Below, in pieces: positions 7,402 through 16,044 of a stretch of 23,416 nucleotides of DNA. Location of the stretch: NCBI GenBank assembly GCA_036003705.1, contig DASYSE010000031.1, forward strand, positions 1-23,416. Direction: 5' to 3'. The notes beneath the pieces were generated by a model. The model did no database searches. It was not told the DNA's origin and was given only the letters and a program-made list of their open reading frames with translations. This DNA is from CALGFH01 sp036003705. GTDB taxonomy: Bacteria > Actinomycetota > CALGFH01. Each line of letters opens with the position of its first letter. The first letter of the stretch is position 1. The position numbers and the translations under genes are program-made.

Positions 7402-8280
7402 GTGAGCGTGCAGGGGGCGCTGCGGCCGCTGTCCCGGGCGCTGTGGCGCCGGCCGCGGCTGAAGCTCGCCCTGCTGCTTTCGGCGCCGGTCGGCTGGCTG
7501 GTGGTCGCCTACCTGGGGTCGCTGTTCGTGCTGCTCGCCTCCGCGTTCTGGAGCACCGACAGCTTCACCGGGACGATCGTCCGCCAGCCGACCACCGAGA
7601 ACTTCTCGGCCCTGCTGCGCGGCGAGGTCTACCGCGCCATCACCCTGCGGACCCTGCTGCTGGCCGCCGGGGTCACCGTGGTGGACGTGCTGCTGGGCTT
7701 CCCGGTGGCGTTCTTCATGGCCAAGGTGGCCAGGCGGCGCTGGCGGCCGCTGCTGCTGGCGGCGCTGCTCACCCCGTTGTGGGCCAGCTACCTGGTCAAG
7801 GCGTACGCCTGGCGGTTGATGGTCGGCACCGGCGGGGTGCTGGACTGGGCGCTGGCCCCGCTCGGGCTGCGGGCGCCCGGCTTCGGGCTGACCGCGGTCT
7901 GGATCGTCCTGGCCTACCTGTGGCTGCCGTACATGATCCTGCCCGTCTTCGCCGGTCTCGACCGATTGCCCGACTCGATGCTGGAGGCGTCGGCGGACCT
8001 GGGCGCCCACGCCTTCCGGACGTTCCGCTCGGTGGTCCTGCCCCTCACCCTGCCGGCGGTCGTGGCCGGCTCGATCTTCACCTTCTCGCTGACCCTCGGC
8101 GACTTCGTGGCCGTCAACATCGTCGGCGGCAAGACCCAGATGATCGGCAACGTCATCTACGCCAACGTCGGCGCGGCCAACGACCTGCCCTTCGCGGCCG
8201 CCCTGGCCACCGTGCCGGTGGTCATCATGCTCGCCTACCTGCTGGCGGCCAGGCGTGCCGGAGCGCTGGAGAGCCTCTGA
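7402..8280 (+). CDS. potB: Polyamine-type ABC transporter permease (PotB-like)
   Basis: Inner-membrane permease of 292 residues, one half of the translocation pore. It has about six hydrophobic segments, beginning with LLLSAPVGWLVVAYLGSLFV, and the cytoplasmic EAA loop EASADLGAHAFRTFRSVVLP (from residue 195, conserved Gly201) that contacts the ATPase. PotB-like features include TPLWASYLVKAYAWR. The GTG start at 7402 lies 4 nt after the potD stop with AAGGG upstream. Its stop overlaps the potC ATG by one base (TGATG), so both permeases should be made in equal amounts. Confidence 0.92.
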   Translation: MSVQGALRPLSRALWRRPRLKLALLLSAPVGWLVVAYLGSLFVLLASAFWSTDSFTGTIVRQPTTENFSALLRGEVYRAITLRTLLLAAGVTVVDVLLGFPVAFFMAKVARRRWRPLLLAALLTPLWASYLVKAYAWRLMVGTGGVLDWALAPLGLRAPGFGLTAVWIVLAYLWLPYMILPVFAGLDRLPDSMLEASADLGAHAFRTFRSVVLPLTLPAVVAGSIFTFSLTLGDFVAVNIVGGKTQMIGNVIYANVGAANDLPFAAALATVPVVIMLAYLLAARRAGALESL

Positions 8281-9092
8281 TGCACCTCTCCGGGTCGGCG
8301 CGGGTCGTGCTGCGGCTGGTCACGGCCGTGGTCCTGGCCTTCGTGTACCTGCCCCTGCTGGTGGTGGTGATCAACTCCTTCAACGCCGCCCGGGTGGCCA
8401 GCTGGCCGCCGGACGGGTTCACGGTCGACTGGTGGACCAGAGCGCTGGACAACCCGGGAGCACGGGCTGCCCTGTGGACCTCGGTCAAGGCCGCCACCGG
8501 GGCCACGGCGGTCGCCCTCCTGCTCGGCACGCTGCTGTCGTTCGCGGTGCAGCGCCATCGCTTCTTCGGCCGGGAGACGCTGTCGCTGCTGGTCGTGCTG
8601 CCGATCGCGCTGCCCGGCATCGTCACCGGCATCGCCCTCCAGTCGGCCTTCCGCTTCCTCGGCGTGCCGTTGTCGTTGTGGACGATCGTCGCCGGCCACG
8701 CCACCTTCTGCATCGTGGTCGTGTTCAACAACGCCCTTGCCCGGCTGCGGCGGGTGTCGCGGTCGCTGGAGGAGGCGTCCATGGACCTCGGCGCCGACGG
8801 CGTGCAGACGTTTGGCCTGGTGACCTTCCCCGCGCTGCGCTCGGCCCTGCTGGCCGGCGCCCTGCTCGCCTTCGCGCTCTCCTTCGACGAGATCATCGTG
8901 ACCACCTTCACCGCCGGCGCCGGCGACCAGACCCTGCCCATCTGGATCTTCACCAACCTCACCCGCCCGAACCAGGCCCCGGTCGTCAACGTGGTCGCGG
9001 TCCTGCTGGTGCTGATCTCGGTGGTGCCGATCTGGCTGGCCCAGCGGCTGTCCGAGGGCACGGTCCGAGGCGCCGGCGTCGCCGCCCGCTGA
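8280..9092 (+). CDS. potC: Polyamine-type ABC transporter permease (PotC-like)
   Basis: Second permease, 270 residues, with about six hydrophobic segments and the EAA loop EEASMDLGADGVQTFGLVTF (from residue 164). The N-terminus VYLPLLVVVINSFN and the segment LLAFALSFDEIIVTTF are typical of the PotC family. The ATG at 8280 shares its A with the potB stop codon; the open frame continues upstream only as a shadow of potB. It is the last gene of the plus-strand cluster and ends 12 bp from the stop of the convergent polyprenyl synthase gene. Confidence 0.92.
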   Translation: MHLSGSARVVLRLVTAVVLAFVYLPLLVVVINSFNAARVASWPPDGFTVDWWTRALDNPGARAALWTSVKAATGATAVALLLGTLLSFAVQRHRFFGRETLSLLVVLPIALPGIVTGIALQSAFRFLGVPLSLWTIVAGHATFCIVVVFNNALARLRRVSRSLEEASMDLGADGVQTFGLVTFPALRSALLAGALLAFALSFDEIIVTTFTAGAGDQTLPIWIFTNLTRPNQAPVVNVVAVLLVLISVVPIWLAQRLSEGTVRGAGVAAR

Positions 9093-9094
9093 TC

Positions 9095-9104
9095 CCGGGC
9101 CCGG
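9095..9104. other. 10-bp perfect palindrome between convergent stop codons
   Basis: CCGGGCCCGG fills almost the whole 12-bp gap between potC (stop 9090-9092) and the polyprenyl synthase gene (stop 9107-9105). It has no loop and no T-tract, so it is not a convincing terminator. Its role, if any, is unknown. Confidence 0.3.
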
Positions 9105-10097
9105 CTAGACCTGGCGGTCCAGGACCTGGTTGGCGACCTCCTGGAGGGCGCTGCGAACCGGGCCGGCGGGGACGCCCTCCAGGGCGGCCCGGGCGGCGTC
9201 GACCTCGGCCTGGGCGGTGCGGCGGGCCTCGGCCAGGGCGGGCGAACGGCGGAGCAGCTCGAGGGCGTCGCTGACGGCGCCGTAGTCGTGGTCGCCGTCC
9301 AGCACGGCGGCCAGGCGCTCGGCCTCTGGGCCGCCCGCACGGAGCAGGTACAGCACGGGCAGGGTGCGGACCCCGGCCCGCAGGTCGCCGCCTGGGGCCT
9401 TGCCGGCCACGGCGGTCTCGCCGGTGATGTCGAGCAGGTCGTCGCCGAGCTGGAAGGCCCGCCCGACCCGCTCGCCGTACTCGGTCAGCGCCTCCACCAC
9501 CCGCGGGTCGGCGCCGGCCAGGTAGCCGCCGAGCCGGCAGGCGGCCGCGATCAGGGCGCCGGTCTTGTCGGCGAGCACGGCCAGGTAGTGCTCGACCGGG
9601 TCGTCGCCGGGCCCTGGACCGCGGACCTCGCGGATCTGCCCCTGGGTGAGCCGGGCGATCGCCCTGGCCAGCACCCTGGTCGCCTCGGTGCCGAGGCTGG
9701 CCGTGACCTCGGAGGCCCGCGCGAACAGGTAGTCGCCGGTGAGCACGGCCACCTTGTTGTCGTAGCGGGCGTTGGCCGAGCGCATGCCCCGGCGCACCTC
9801 GGCCTCGTCCATGACGTCGTCGTGGTAGAGGCTGGACAGGTGGGTGAGCTCGATGGCCACGGCCGCCCCGACCAGGCGCGGGTCGCCAGGGTTGCCGGTG
9901 TGGCCGGCGATCAGGACGAGGGTCGGTCGCAGGCGCTTGCCGCCGGCGGCGACCAGGTAGCTGGCCGCCTCCTGGACGAACGGGTCGGCGGTGGCCACCG
10001 CCTCGTCCAGCGTCGCCTCGACCTGCACCAGACCGGCCTTGACGCGTGCCTGGATACCGGCGAGGGCGTCGGTGGTGGACGACCGGGCGGCGCGCAC
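9105..10097 (-). CDS. Polyprenyl diphosphate synthase (long-chain trans type)
   Basis: Adds isopentenyl diphosphate units to an allylic diphosphate to make a long all-trans chain, most likely the menaquinone side chain. The 330-residue protein has GGKRLRP (52-58), the first aspartate-rich motif DDVMD (93-97), the KT pair (178-179) and the second aspartate-rich motif GDDLLD (Asp219, 220, 223). Small residues (Ser88, Ser89) four to five positions before the first motif fit a long product rather than FPP or GGPP, by the known rule for this family. The GTG start at 10097 is one base after the nuoN stop with GGGG as ribosome site, so it looks like the last gene of the nuo operon. Exact chain length cannot be told from the sequence. 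Confidence 0.9.
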   Translation of the reverse strand: MRAARSSTTDALAGIQARVKAGLVQVEATLDEAVATADPFVQEAASYLVAAGGKRLRPTLVLIAGHTGNPGDPRLVGAAVAIELTHLSSLYHDDVMDEAEVRRGMRSANARYDNKVAVLTGDYLFARASEVTASLGTEATRVLARAIARLTQGQIREVRGPGPGDDPVEHYLAVLADKTGALIAAACRLGGYLAGADPRVVEALTEYGERVGRAFQLGDDLLDITGETAVAGKAPGGDLRAGVRTLPVLYLLRAGGPEAERLAAVLDGDHDYGAVSDALELLRRSPALAEARRTAQAEVDAARAALEGVPAGPVRSALQEVANQVLDRQV

Positions 10098-10098
10098 G

Positions 10099-11613
10099 CT
10101 ACCCCAGGATCCTCTCGGCCGTCCTGGCCGCCGAGACCAGCGCCTCAGGGGCCAGCCCGATGGCCACCGTGAGCAGGCTGGCAAGGCCGAGGGCAAGCCC
10201 GAGGACCGGCGTCCGGCCGGGCGCGGCCTCGGCATCGCCCACCGGCTCCTGGAGGTAGGCGACGACCAGCACCCGCAGGTAGAAGAAGGCGGAGATGACC
10301 GAGCTGACCACCGCGACCACCACCAGCCAGGTCAGCCCGGCCTCGATGCCGGCCAGGAACACGTAGTACTTGGCCCAGAAGCCCGACAGCGGCGGGATGC
10401 CGGTGAGGGCCAGCATGAACACGGCCAGCAGCCCGGCCGCCCACGGGTGGCGCCTGGCCAGCCCCCGGTAGTCGTCGAGCGAGGACCGCTCCCGGATGGC
10501 GTCGTCGTCCGGCGGCCCCAGCCGCGACACGTACTGCACGACCATGAACGCGCCCATCACCATGAACGCGTAGGCCAGCAGGTAGAACATGGAGGCGGAG
10601 ACGCCGGCGGGCACGGTGGCGGCCGCGGCCACGCCGACCAGCAGGTAGCCGGCGTGGGAGATCGACGAGTAGGCGAGCATCCGCTTGAGGTCGGTCTGGA
10701 CGACCGCCAGGGCCGCCCCGACCAGCATGGTGAGGACGGCCACGGCGGCGATCACCGGCCGCCAGGAGACCACCAGCCCGCCGAGCGCGCCCGCGAACAC
10801 CCGCAGGAACACCGCGAAGCCGGCCACCTTGGTGGCGGCGGCCATGAACGCGGCCACCGGGGTCGGCGTCCCCTGGTAGACGTCGGGGGTCCACATATGG
10901 AACGGCACCGCCGACACCTTGAAGCAGAAGCCGACCGCCAGCAGGCCGATGCCGGCCAGCAGCAGGGTGCCGTCGCCGGTCGGGTCGGCGCTGGCGCGCG
11001 CGATGCCGAGCAGGTTGGTGGTGCCGGTTGCCCCGTAGCACAGCGCGATGCCGTAGAGCAGGAAGGCCGAGGAGAACGCCCCGAGCAGGAAGTACTTCAT
11101 GGCCGCCTCCTGGGCGGCCTGGCGGCGGCTCGAGCCGGCCATCACGTACAGGCTCAGCGACAGGATCTCCAGGGCGATGAACACCACCAGCAGGTCGGAG
11201 GCCGCGGCCAGCAGCACCATGCCGAGCAGGGCGAAGAGCAGCAGCGGGAAGACCTCGGGCGGGGTGTCGTCCGGTTCTCCCTCGCGGCTGTCGCCCTGGG
11301 TCACCATCAGGGTGGCCAGGGCGCCGACCGCCAGCAGCACCATCCTCGAATAGCGGGTGATGCCGTCGAGCGACACCGCGCCCTCGAAGGCGACCCGTGA
11401 CAGGTCCCAGTTCCAGGCGGTCAGGCCGGCGGCAACGGCCAGACCGGCCAGGGTGAGGCCGGCGAGCACGCCGCGCCCGGCCTTCGGCCAGAAGGCCACC
11501 ACCATCAGCAGGACGACCCCGGCGGCGGCCAGCGCCAGCTCGGGGGCGATGGCGCGCCAGTCGATCTGCGGCAGGGGCAGCAGCTCGGCGGTGGCTTGGG
11601 CCAGCAGGTGCAC
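10099..11613 (-). CDS. nuoN: NADH-quinone oxidoreductase subunit N
   Basis: Antiporter-like proton-pumping membrane subunit, 504 residues with about 14 helices. Typical segments are VVFIALEILSLSLYVMAG, holding the key TM5 glutamate, and VPFHMWTPDVYQGTPTPVAA with the following lysine of TM8 (AAATKVAGF), plus LKRMLAYSSISHAGYLLVG. The GTG start at 11613 is supported by a strong GGAGGAG at 11617-11623, and it lies 15 nt after the nuoM stop. It is the last nuo gene of the main operon and is followed after one base by the polyprenyl synthase gene. Confidence 0.95.
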   Translation of the reverse strand: MHLLAQATAELLPLPQIDWRAIAPELALAAAGVVLLMVVAFWPKAGRGVLAGLTLAGLAVAAGLTAWNWDLSRVAFEGAVSLDGITRYSRMVLLAVGALATLMVTQGDSREGEPDDTPPEVFPLLLFALLGMVLLAAASDLLVVFIALEILSLSLYVMAGSSRRQAAQEAAMKYFLLGAFSSAFLLYGIALCYGATGTTNLLGIARASADPTGDGTLLLAGIGLLAVGFCFKVSAVPFHMWTPDVYQGTPTPVAAFMAAATKVAGFAVFLRVFAGALGGLVVSWRPVIAAVAVLTMLVGAALAVVQTDLKRMLAYSSISHAGYLLVGVAAAATVPAGVSASMFYLLAYAFMVMGAFMVVQYVSRLGPPDDDAIRERSSLDDYRGLARRHPWAAGLLAVFMLALTGIPPLSGFWAKYYVFLAGIEAGLTWLVVVAVVSSVISAFFYLRVLVVAYLQEPVGDAEAAPGRTPVLGLALGLASLLTVAIGLAPEALVSAARTAERILG

Positions 11614-11628
11614 GTGGCTCCTCCGGGG

Positions 11629-13107
11629 TCAGGGACTCGACGCTTGGGTCTGCTCGACGACGCGCTGAGCCGACGGCTCGACCCGGTCGAGCACCGGCCG
11701 GGGGAACAGGCCGAGGACGATGATGGCGGCGACCAGCGGGCCCAGGATCGCCCATTCCCGCCCGGTCAGGTCGGGCAGGGCCCGGTTCTCCTCCCGCTCC
11801 AGCGGCCCGTGCCACATCCGCTGGTAGGCCCAGAGCAGGTAGACCGCGCCGAGTATGACCCCAAGCGCGGCCAGCACGGCGGCGGCGCGGTTCTCGAGGA
11901 AGGCCCCGAGCAGGGTGAGGAACTCGCCGACGAAGCCGATCAGGCCGGGCAGGGCGACCGAGCCGAGGGTGATGACCAGCATGACCGCGGCCATGCGGGG
12001 CACCGCCTGCTGCAGCCCGCCGAACTCGTCGATCCGGCGGGTGCCGCGGCGCTCCTCGAGCATGCCGATGACGAAGAACAGCCCACCGATGACCAGCCCG
12101 TGGGCCACCATGTAGAACACCCCGCCCTGGAGGCCCTGGACGTTGAAGGCGAAGATGCCGAGCACGATGAAGCCCAGGTGGGACACCGAGGAGTAGGCGA
12201 CCAGCGTCTTGAAGTCGCGTTGCACGGTGGCGACCAGCGCGCAGTAGAGGATCCCGACCACGGCCAGGGTGAGCAGGGCCGGCTGGAACCAGTGCGCGGC
12301 GTCGGGGAACAGCGGCAGGGCGAAGCGCAGGAAGCCGTAGACCCCGAGCTTGGACATGACCCCGGCCAGCAGCACGGTGGTGGTGGTCGGGGCCTCGGTG
12401 TAGGCGTCGGGCAGCCAGGTGTGGAGCGGCCACAGCGGGGTCTTGATGGCGAAGGCGGCGAAGAAGGCGGCGAACAGCCAGCGCTGGGTGGCCGGCGCCT
12501 TGTCGAAGTCGCGCAGGGTGTCGTAGTCGAAGGTCGGCACCCCGGTCGCCTTCTGGTGCAGCCAGAACAGGGCGATGATGCCGACCAGCATCAGCAGGCC
12601 GCCCAGCAGGGTGTAGACGAAGAACTTGACCGCCGCGTAGACCCGCCGCTGGCCGCCGAAGGAGCCGATCAGGAAGTAGGCCGGGACCAGCACCGCCTCC
12701 CAGAACACGTAGAACAGGAACAGGTCGAGGCTCACGAACACCCCGAGCATGGCCGTCTCCAGCACCAGCAGCAGGCCCAGGTAGCTGCGAGGCCGGTCGG
12801 TCATGCGCCACGAGCCGGCGATGGCCAGCGGCGTCAGCACGGTGGTGAGCAGGACCAGGGGAAGGCTGACCCCGTCGACCCCGACCCGGTAGCTCACCCC
12901 GAAGGCCGGCACCCAGTCGGCGGCCATGCCCAGCTGGAACCCGGCCTCCCCGGTCTCGAAGCGGGCGGCCAGGACGACCCCCAGCCCGAGGGTTGCCAGG
13001 CTGGCCGCCAGCGCCACCCAGCGGGCCGGCTGCGCGCGGTCCGCGGGAACGAAAGCGACCAGCAGCGCCCCGACCAGCGGGGCGAACAGCGTTGCGGTCA
13101 GCAGCAC
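11629..13107 (-). CDS. nuoM: NADH-quinone oxidoreductase subunit M
   Basis: Antiporter-like proton-pumping subunit, 492 residues. LFYVFWEAVLVPAYFLIG contains Glu137, the counterpart of the essential E. coli NuoM Glu144, and KTPLWPLHTWLPDAYTEAP contains Lys222, the counterpart of Lys234. The segment FKTLVAYSSVSHLGFIVLG is the usual later helix. The GTG start at 13107 follows GGAG and lies 25 nt after the nuoL stop; the protein starts MLLTATLFAPLVGALL, normal for the family. Confidence 0.95.
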   Translation of the reverse strand: MLLTATLFAPLVGALLVAFVPADRAQPARWVALAASLATLGLGVVLAARFETGEAGFQLGMAADWVPAFGVSYRVGVDGVSLPLVLLTTVLTPLAIAGSWRMTDRPRSYLGLLLVLETAMLGVFVSLDLFLFYVFWEAVLVPAYFLIGSFGGQRRVYAAVKFFVYTLLGGLLMLVGIIALFWLHQKATGVPTFDYDTLRDFDKAPATQRWLFAAFFAAFAIKTPLWPLHTWLPDAYTEAPTTTTVLLAGVMSKLGVYGFLRFALPLFPDAAHWFQPALLTLAVVGILYCALVATVQRDFKTLVAYSSVSHLGFIVLGIFAFNVQGLQGGVFYMVAHGLVIGGLFFVIGMLEERRGTRRIDEFGGLQQAVPRMAAVMLVITLGSVALPGLIGFVGEFLTLLGAFLENRAAAVLAALGVILGAVYLLWAYQRMWHGPLEREENRALPDLTGREWAILGPLVAAIIVLGLFPRPVLDRVEPSAQRVVEQTQASSP

Positions 13108-13132
13108 GGCGGGGGCTCCAGGTGGGGTGGGG

Positions 13133-15103
13133 TCATGGCCGGAACACGAGGAAGGCGACGATCAGCACGGCGCCGCCGAGGACGCCAAGGGCGTAGCTGC
13201 GGACCAGGCCGGACTGGAGGCGGCGGCCGCTGCGGGCGCCGCTGCCGACCAGCTCGGCGACGCCGTTGACGGCGCCGTCGATGCCGCGCTGGTCGACGGT
13301 GCGGGCCAGGAAGGCGGCCAGGGCCCCGCCGAGGGTGACGGTGAAGAGCTCGTAGGCCTGGTCGACGTAGAGCCGATCGGCCAGGGCCCGCCAGGGCGAG
13401 GCGTAGCGCCGCCGCAGGGCCAGCCAGTCGACCTGCCTGGCGTACAGCAGGTAGGCGGCCACCGCCCCGGCCGCCGCGACGCCGGTGGCCACCGCCGACA
13501 GCCCGAACGCGGCCGCCAGGGACTCGTGCTCCTCCGGCGCGCCAAGGACCGGCTCCAGGAACTGCTGGAAGCGGCCGCCCTCGCCGGTGAAGGTGGTCAG
13601 GACGAACCCGGCCACCACGGCCCCCAGGCCGAGCACGACCAGGGGCGCGGTCATGACCGGCGGGGACTCGTGGGGGTGGCGGCCCTCCGGCCAGCGCCGC
13701 TCGCCGAAGAAGGTCAGGAACACGTAGCGCGACATGTAGAAGGCGGTCAGGCCGGCCGTGAGCACCCCGACCACCCAGGCCAGCCGGCCGATCCCGCCGT
13801 GCTCGAAGGCGGCGGCCAGCACCTGGTCCTTGGAGTAGAAGCCGGCCGTCAACGGCACCCCGATGATGGCCGCCCAGGCCAGCATGGTCGTCCAGAAGGT
13901 GACCGGCATGGCGGTGCGCAGGCCGCCGAAGTGCTTGACGTCGGTGTCGTCGTCGTTGCCGTGCATCACCGACCCGGCCCCGAGGAACAGCTGGGCCTTG
14001 AAGAAGGCGTGGGTGACCAGGTGGAACATGCCGGCGGCATAGCCGATCGGCCCCAGCCCGACGCCGATGAACATGTAGCCGAGCTGGGACACGGTCGAGT
14101 AGGCGAGGATCTTCTTGATGTCGTCCTGGCCGATGGCGATGAGCGCGGCCAGCAGGGCGGTGGCGGCGCCCACGACCACCACCACCGTCTGCGCGGTGCC
14201 CGAGACCTCGAAGAACGCGTGGGTCCTGGCGACCAGGAACACCCCGGCGGTGACCATGGTGGCGGCGTGGATCAGGGCCGACACCGGGGTCGGGCCGGCC
14301 ATGGCGTCGGGCAGCCAGACGTAGAGCGGGATCTGGGCGCTCTTGCCGGTGCAGGCCACGAACAGCAGCAGGGCGATGGCGGTCGCCGTGCCTGAGGCCA
14401 GCCCGGTGGCCTGCCCGAAGACGTCGTCGAAGTCGAGGCTGCCGACGGTGGCGAAGATCAGGAACATGGCCAGCAGGAAGCCGATGTCGCCGATGCGGTT
14501 GGCAAGGAAGGCCTTCTTGGCCGCCGGCGGCGCCCAGACCTCGTGGGTGTCGTCGGGCTCGCCTTCGACGAGGCGGCCGAGCGGGTTGACCAGCAGCAGC
14601 CGGCGGTTGAACCAGAAGCCGACCAGCAGGTAGGAGCAGAGCCCGACCCCCTCCCAGCCGAGGAACATGACCAGGAAGTTCTGGGCCAGGACCAGGACCA
14701 GCATGGAGGCCACGAACAGGTTGAGCCAGGCGAAGAACGTCTGCCGCCGCTCGTCGTGCTCCATGTAGCCGATCGAGTACAGGTGGATGAGGCCGGAGAT
14801 GCCGGTCACGACCAGGGCCATGAGGGCGGACAGGGGGTCCCAGCGCAGGTCGAAGGCGACCCGCAGGTCGCCGGAGGAGAACCACTCGTAGCCGCGCAGG
14901 ATCTGGCTGCGGCCCTCCGCATCGTGCGACAGCAGCTCGAGGAAGGCGGCCAGGGCGACCACGAAGGCGGCGGCCACGGCGAGGGTGGCCAGCCAGCCGG
15001 CCAGCCGGCGCAGGCGCTGGCCGAGCAGCACGTTGACCGCGAAGCCGGCCAGCGGCAGGACCGGGAGCAGCCAGATCAGGCGGATCGCGCCGGTAGCGTT
15101 CAG
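13133..15103 (-). CDS. nuoL: NADH-quinone oxidoreductase subunit L
   Basis: Distal antiporter-like proton-pumping subunit with the long lateral helix at its C-terminus. About 656 residues, slightly longer than the E. coli protein. FLGWEGVGLCSYLLVGFW holds the conserved TM5 glutamate; IPLYVWLPDAMAGPTPVSAL and HAATMVTAGVFLVARTH are highly conserved, as are DIKKILAYSTVSQLGYMF and THAFFKAQLFLGAGSVMH. No ATG or GTG lies in frame near the expected N-terminus. The CTG at 15103 gives MNATGAIRLIWLLPVLPL, a normal NuoL beginning, ten bases after AAGGGG. The alternative TTG at 15175 would run 63 bp back through nuoK and adds an unrelated Ser/Arg-rich segment. I favour CTG, but the start is uncertain. 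Confidence 0.93.
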   Translation of the reverse strand: MNATGAIRLIWLLPVLPLAGFAVNVLLGQRLRRLAGWLATLAVAAAFVVALAAFLELLSHDAEGRSQILRGYEWFSSGDLRVAFDLRWDPLSALMALVVTGISGLIHLYSIGYMEHDERRQTFFAWLNLFVASMLVLVLAQNFLVMFLGWEGVGLCSYLLVGFWFNRRLLLVNPLGRLVEGEPDDTHEVWAPPAAKKAFLANRIGDIGFLLAMFLIFATVGSLDFDDVFGQATGLASGTATAIALLLFVACTGKSAQIPLYVWLPDAMAGPTPVSALIHAATMVTAGVFLVARTHAFFEVSGTAQTVVVVVGAATALLAALIAIGQDDIKKILAYSTVSQLGYMFIGVGLGPIGYAAGMFHLVTHAFFKAQLFLGAGSVMHGNDDDTDVKHFGGLRTAMPVTFWTTMLAWAAIIGVPLTAGFYSKDQVLAAAFEHGGIGRLAWVVGVLTAGLTAFYMSRYVFLTFFGERRWPEGRHPHESPPVMTAPLVVLGLGAVVAGFVLTTFTGEGGRFQQFLEPVLGAPEEHESLAAAFGLSAVATGVAAAGAVAAYLLYARQVDWLALRRRYASPWRALADRLYVDQAYELFTVTLGGALAAFLARTVDQRGIDGAVNGVAELVGSGARSGRRLQSGLVRSYALGVLGGAVLIVAFLVFRP

Positions 15104-15110
15104 GACACCG

Positions 15111-15412
15111 TCACCCCTTGAGCAGGTTGACGTCGTCGACCGAGGCCGACGAGCGCTTGCGGAAGATGGCGACAAGGATGCCGAGGCCGACCACGACCTC
15201 GGCGGCGGCCACCACCATCACGAAGAACGCCAGCACCTGGCCGTCGAGGTTGCCATTGGTCTTGGCGAAGGTGATGAACGACAGGTTGACCGCATTCAGC
15301 ATCAGCTCGACGCACATGAACACGACGATGGCGTTGCGCCGGATCAGCACCCCGGTGACGCCGATGCCGAACAGCAGGGCCGAGAGCAGCAGGTAGGCGC
15401 CGGGTCCGACCC

Positions 15413-15416
<4 letters not shown>
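15111..15416 (-). CDS. nuoK: NADH-quinone oxidoreductase subunit K
   Basis: Small membrane subunit of 101 residues with three helices, part of the fourth proton path. It carries both conserved glutamates of the family, Glu37 in MCVELMLNAVNL and Glu73 in VVAAAEVVVGLGILVAIFRK. The ATG at 15416 overlaps the nuoJ stop by 4 bp (ATGA), so translation is coupled. nuoL begins seven bases after its stop by the CTG start proposed here. Confidence 0.96.
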
Positions 15417-15948
<532 letters not shown>

Positions 15949-15952
<4 letters not shown>

Positions 15953-16038
15953 GTGGCCACCCTCTCGATCGGGGCCGCCGCCAGCATCGGGATCACTTCG
16001 CCCCTCTCGATCGGGGCCGCCGCCAGCATCGGGATCAT
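15949..16038 (-). CDS. Possible 29-residue micro-ORF between nuoI and nuoJ
   Basis: An uninterrupted frame with ATG at 16038 overlapping the nuoI stop (ATGA) and TGA at 15951-15949 overlapping the nuoJ GTG (GTGA). It encodes the 12-residue unit MIPMLAAAPIER, a GE spacer, the same unit again with Val for the first Met, then VAT. The 42-bp period is a multiple of three, so the duplication keeps the frame. It resembles no known Nuo subunit; it may be a coupling peptide that carries ribosomes from nuoI to nuoJ, or a chance frame. Overlaps at both ends argue for translation but do not prove it. Confidence 0.4.
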
Positions 16039-16044
16039 TTCGCC
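15960..16044 (-). repeat. Tandem duplication of 43 bp (42-bp period), two copies
   Basis: Positions 15960-16002 and 16002-16044 are identical except for one transition (C at 15996, T at 16038) and share one base. The right copy includes the last codons of nuoI. The mismatch changes ATG to GTG in the middle of the micro-ORF. High identity suggests a recent event. Confidence 0.9.

Noticed and set aside
9093..9104. Bidirectional terminator between potC and the polyprenyl synthase gene
   Set aside because: The 10-bp palindrome has no loop and no T-run on either side.
10145..12811. An 888-codon open frame on the minus strand across nuoN and nuoM
   Set aside because: It is out of phase with both genes, crosses their boundary and translates into Arg/Pro/Gly-rich low complexity.
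9991..14395. Long plus-strand open frames (9991-11400, 11596-13269, 12926-14395) opposite nuoN, nuoM and nuoL
   Set aside because: Composition is dominated by Gln, Gly, Asp, His and Arg, the mirror of GC-rich membrane-protein codons; no motifs.
15960..16044. CRISPR-like repeat
   Set aside because: Only two directly abutting copies without spacers and with coding overlaps; it is a tandem duplication.
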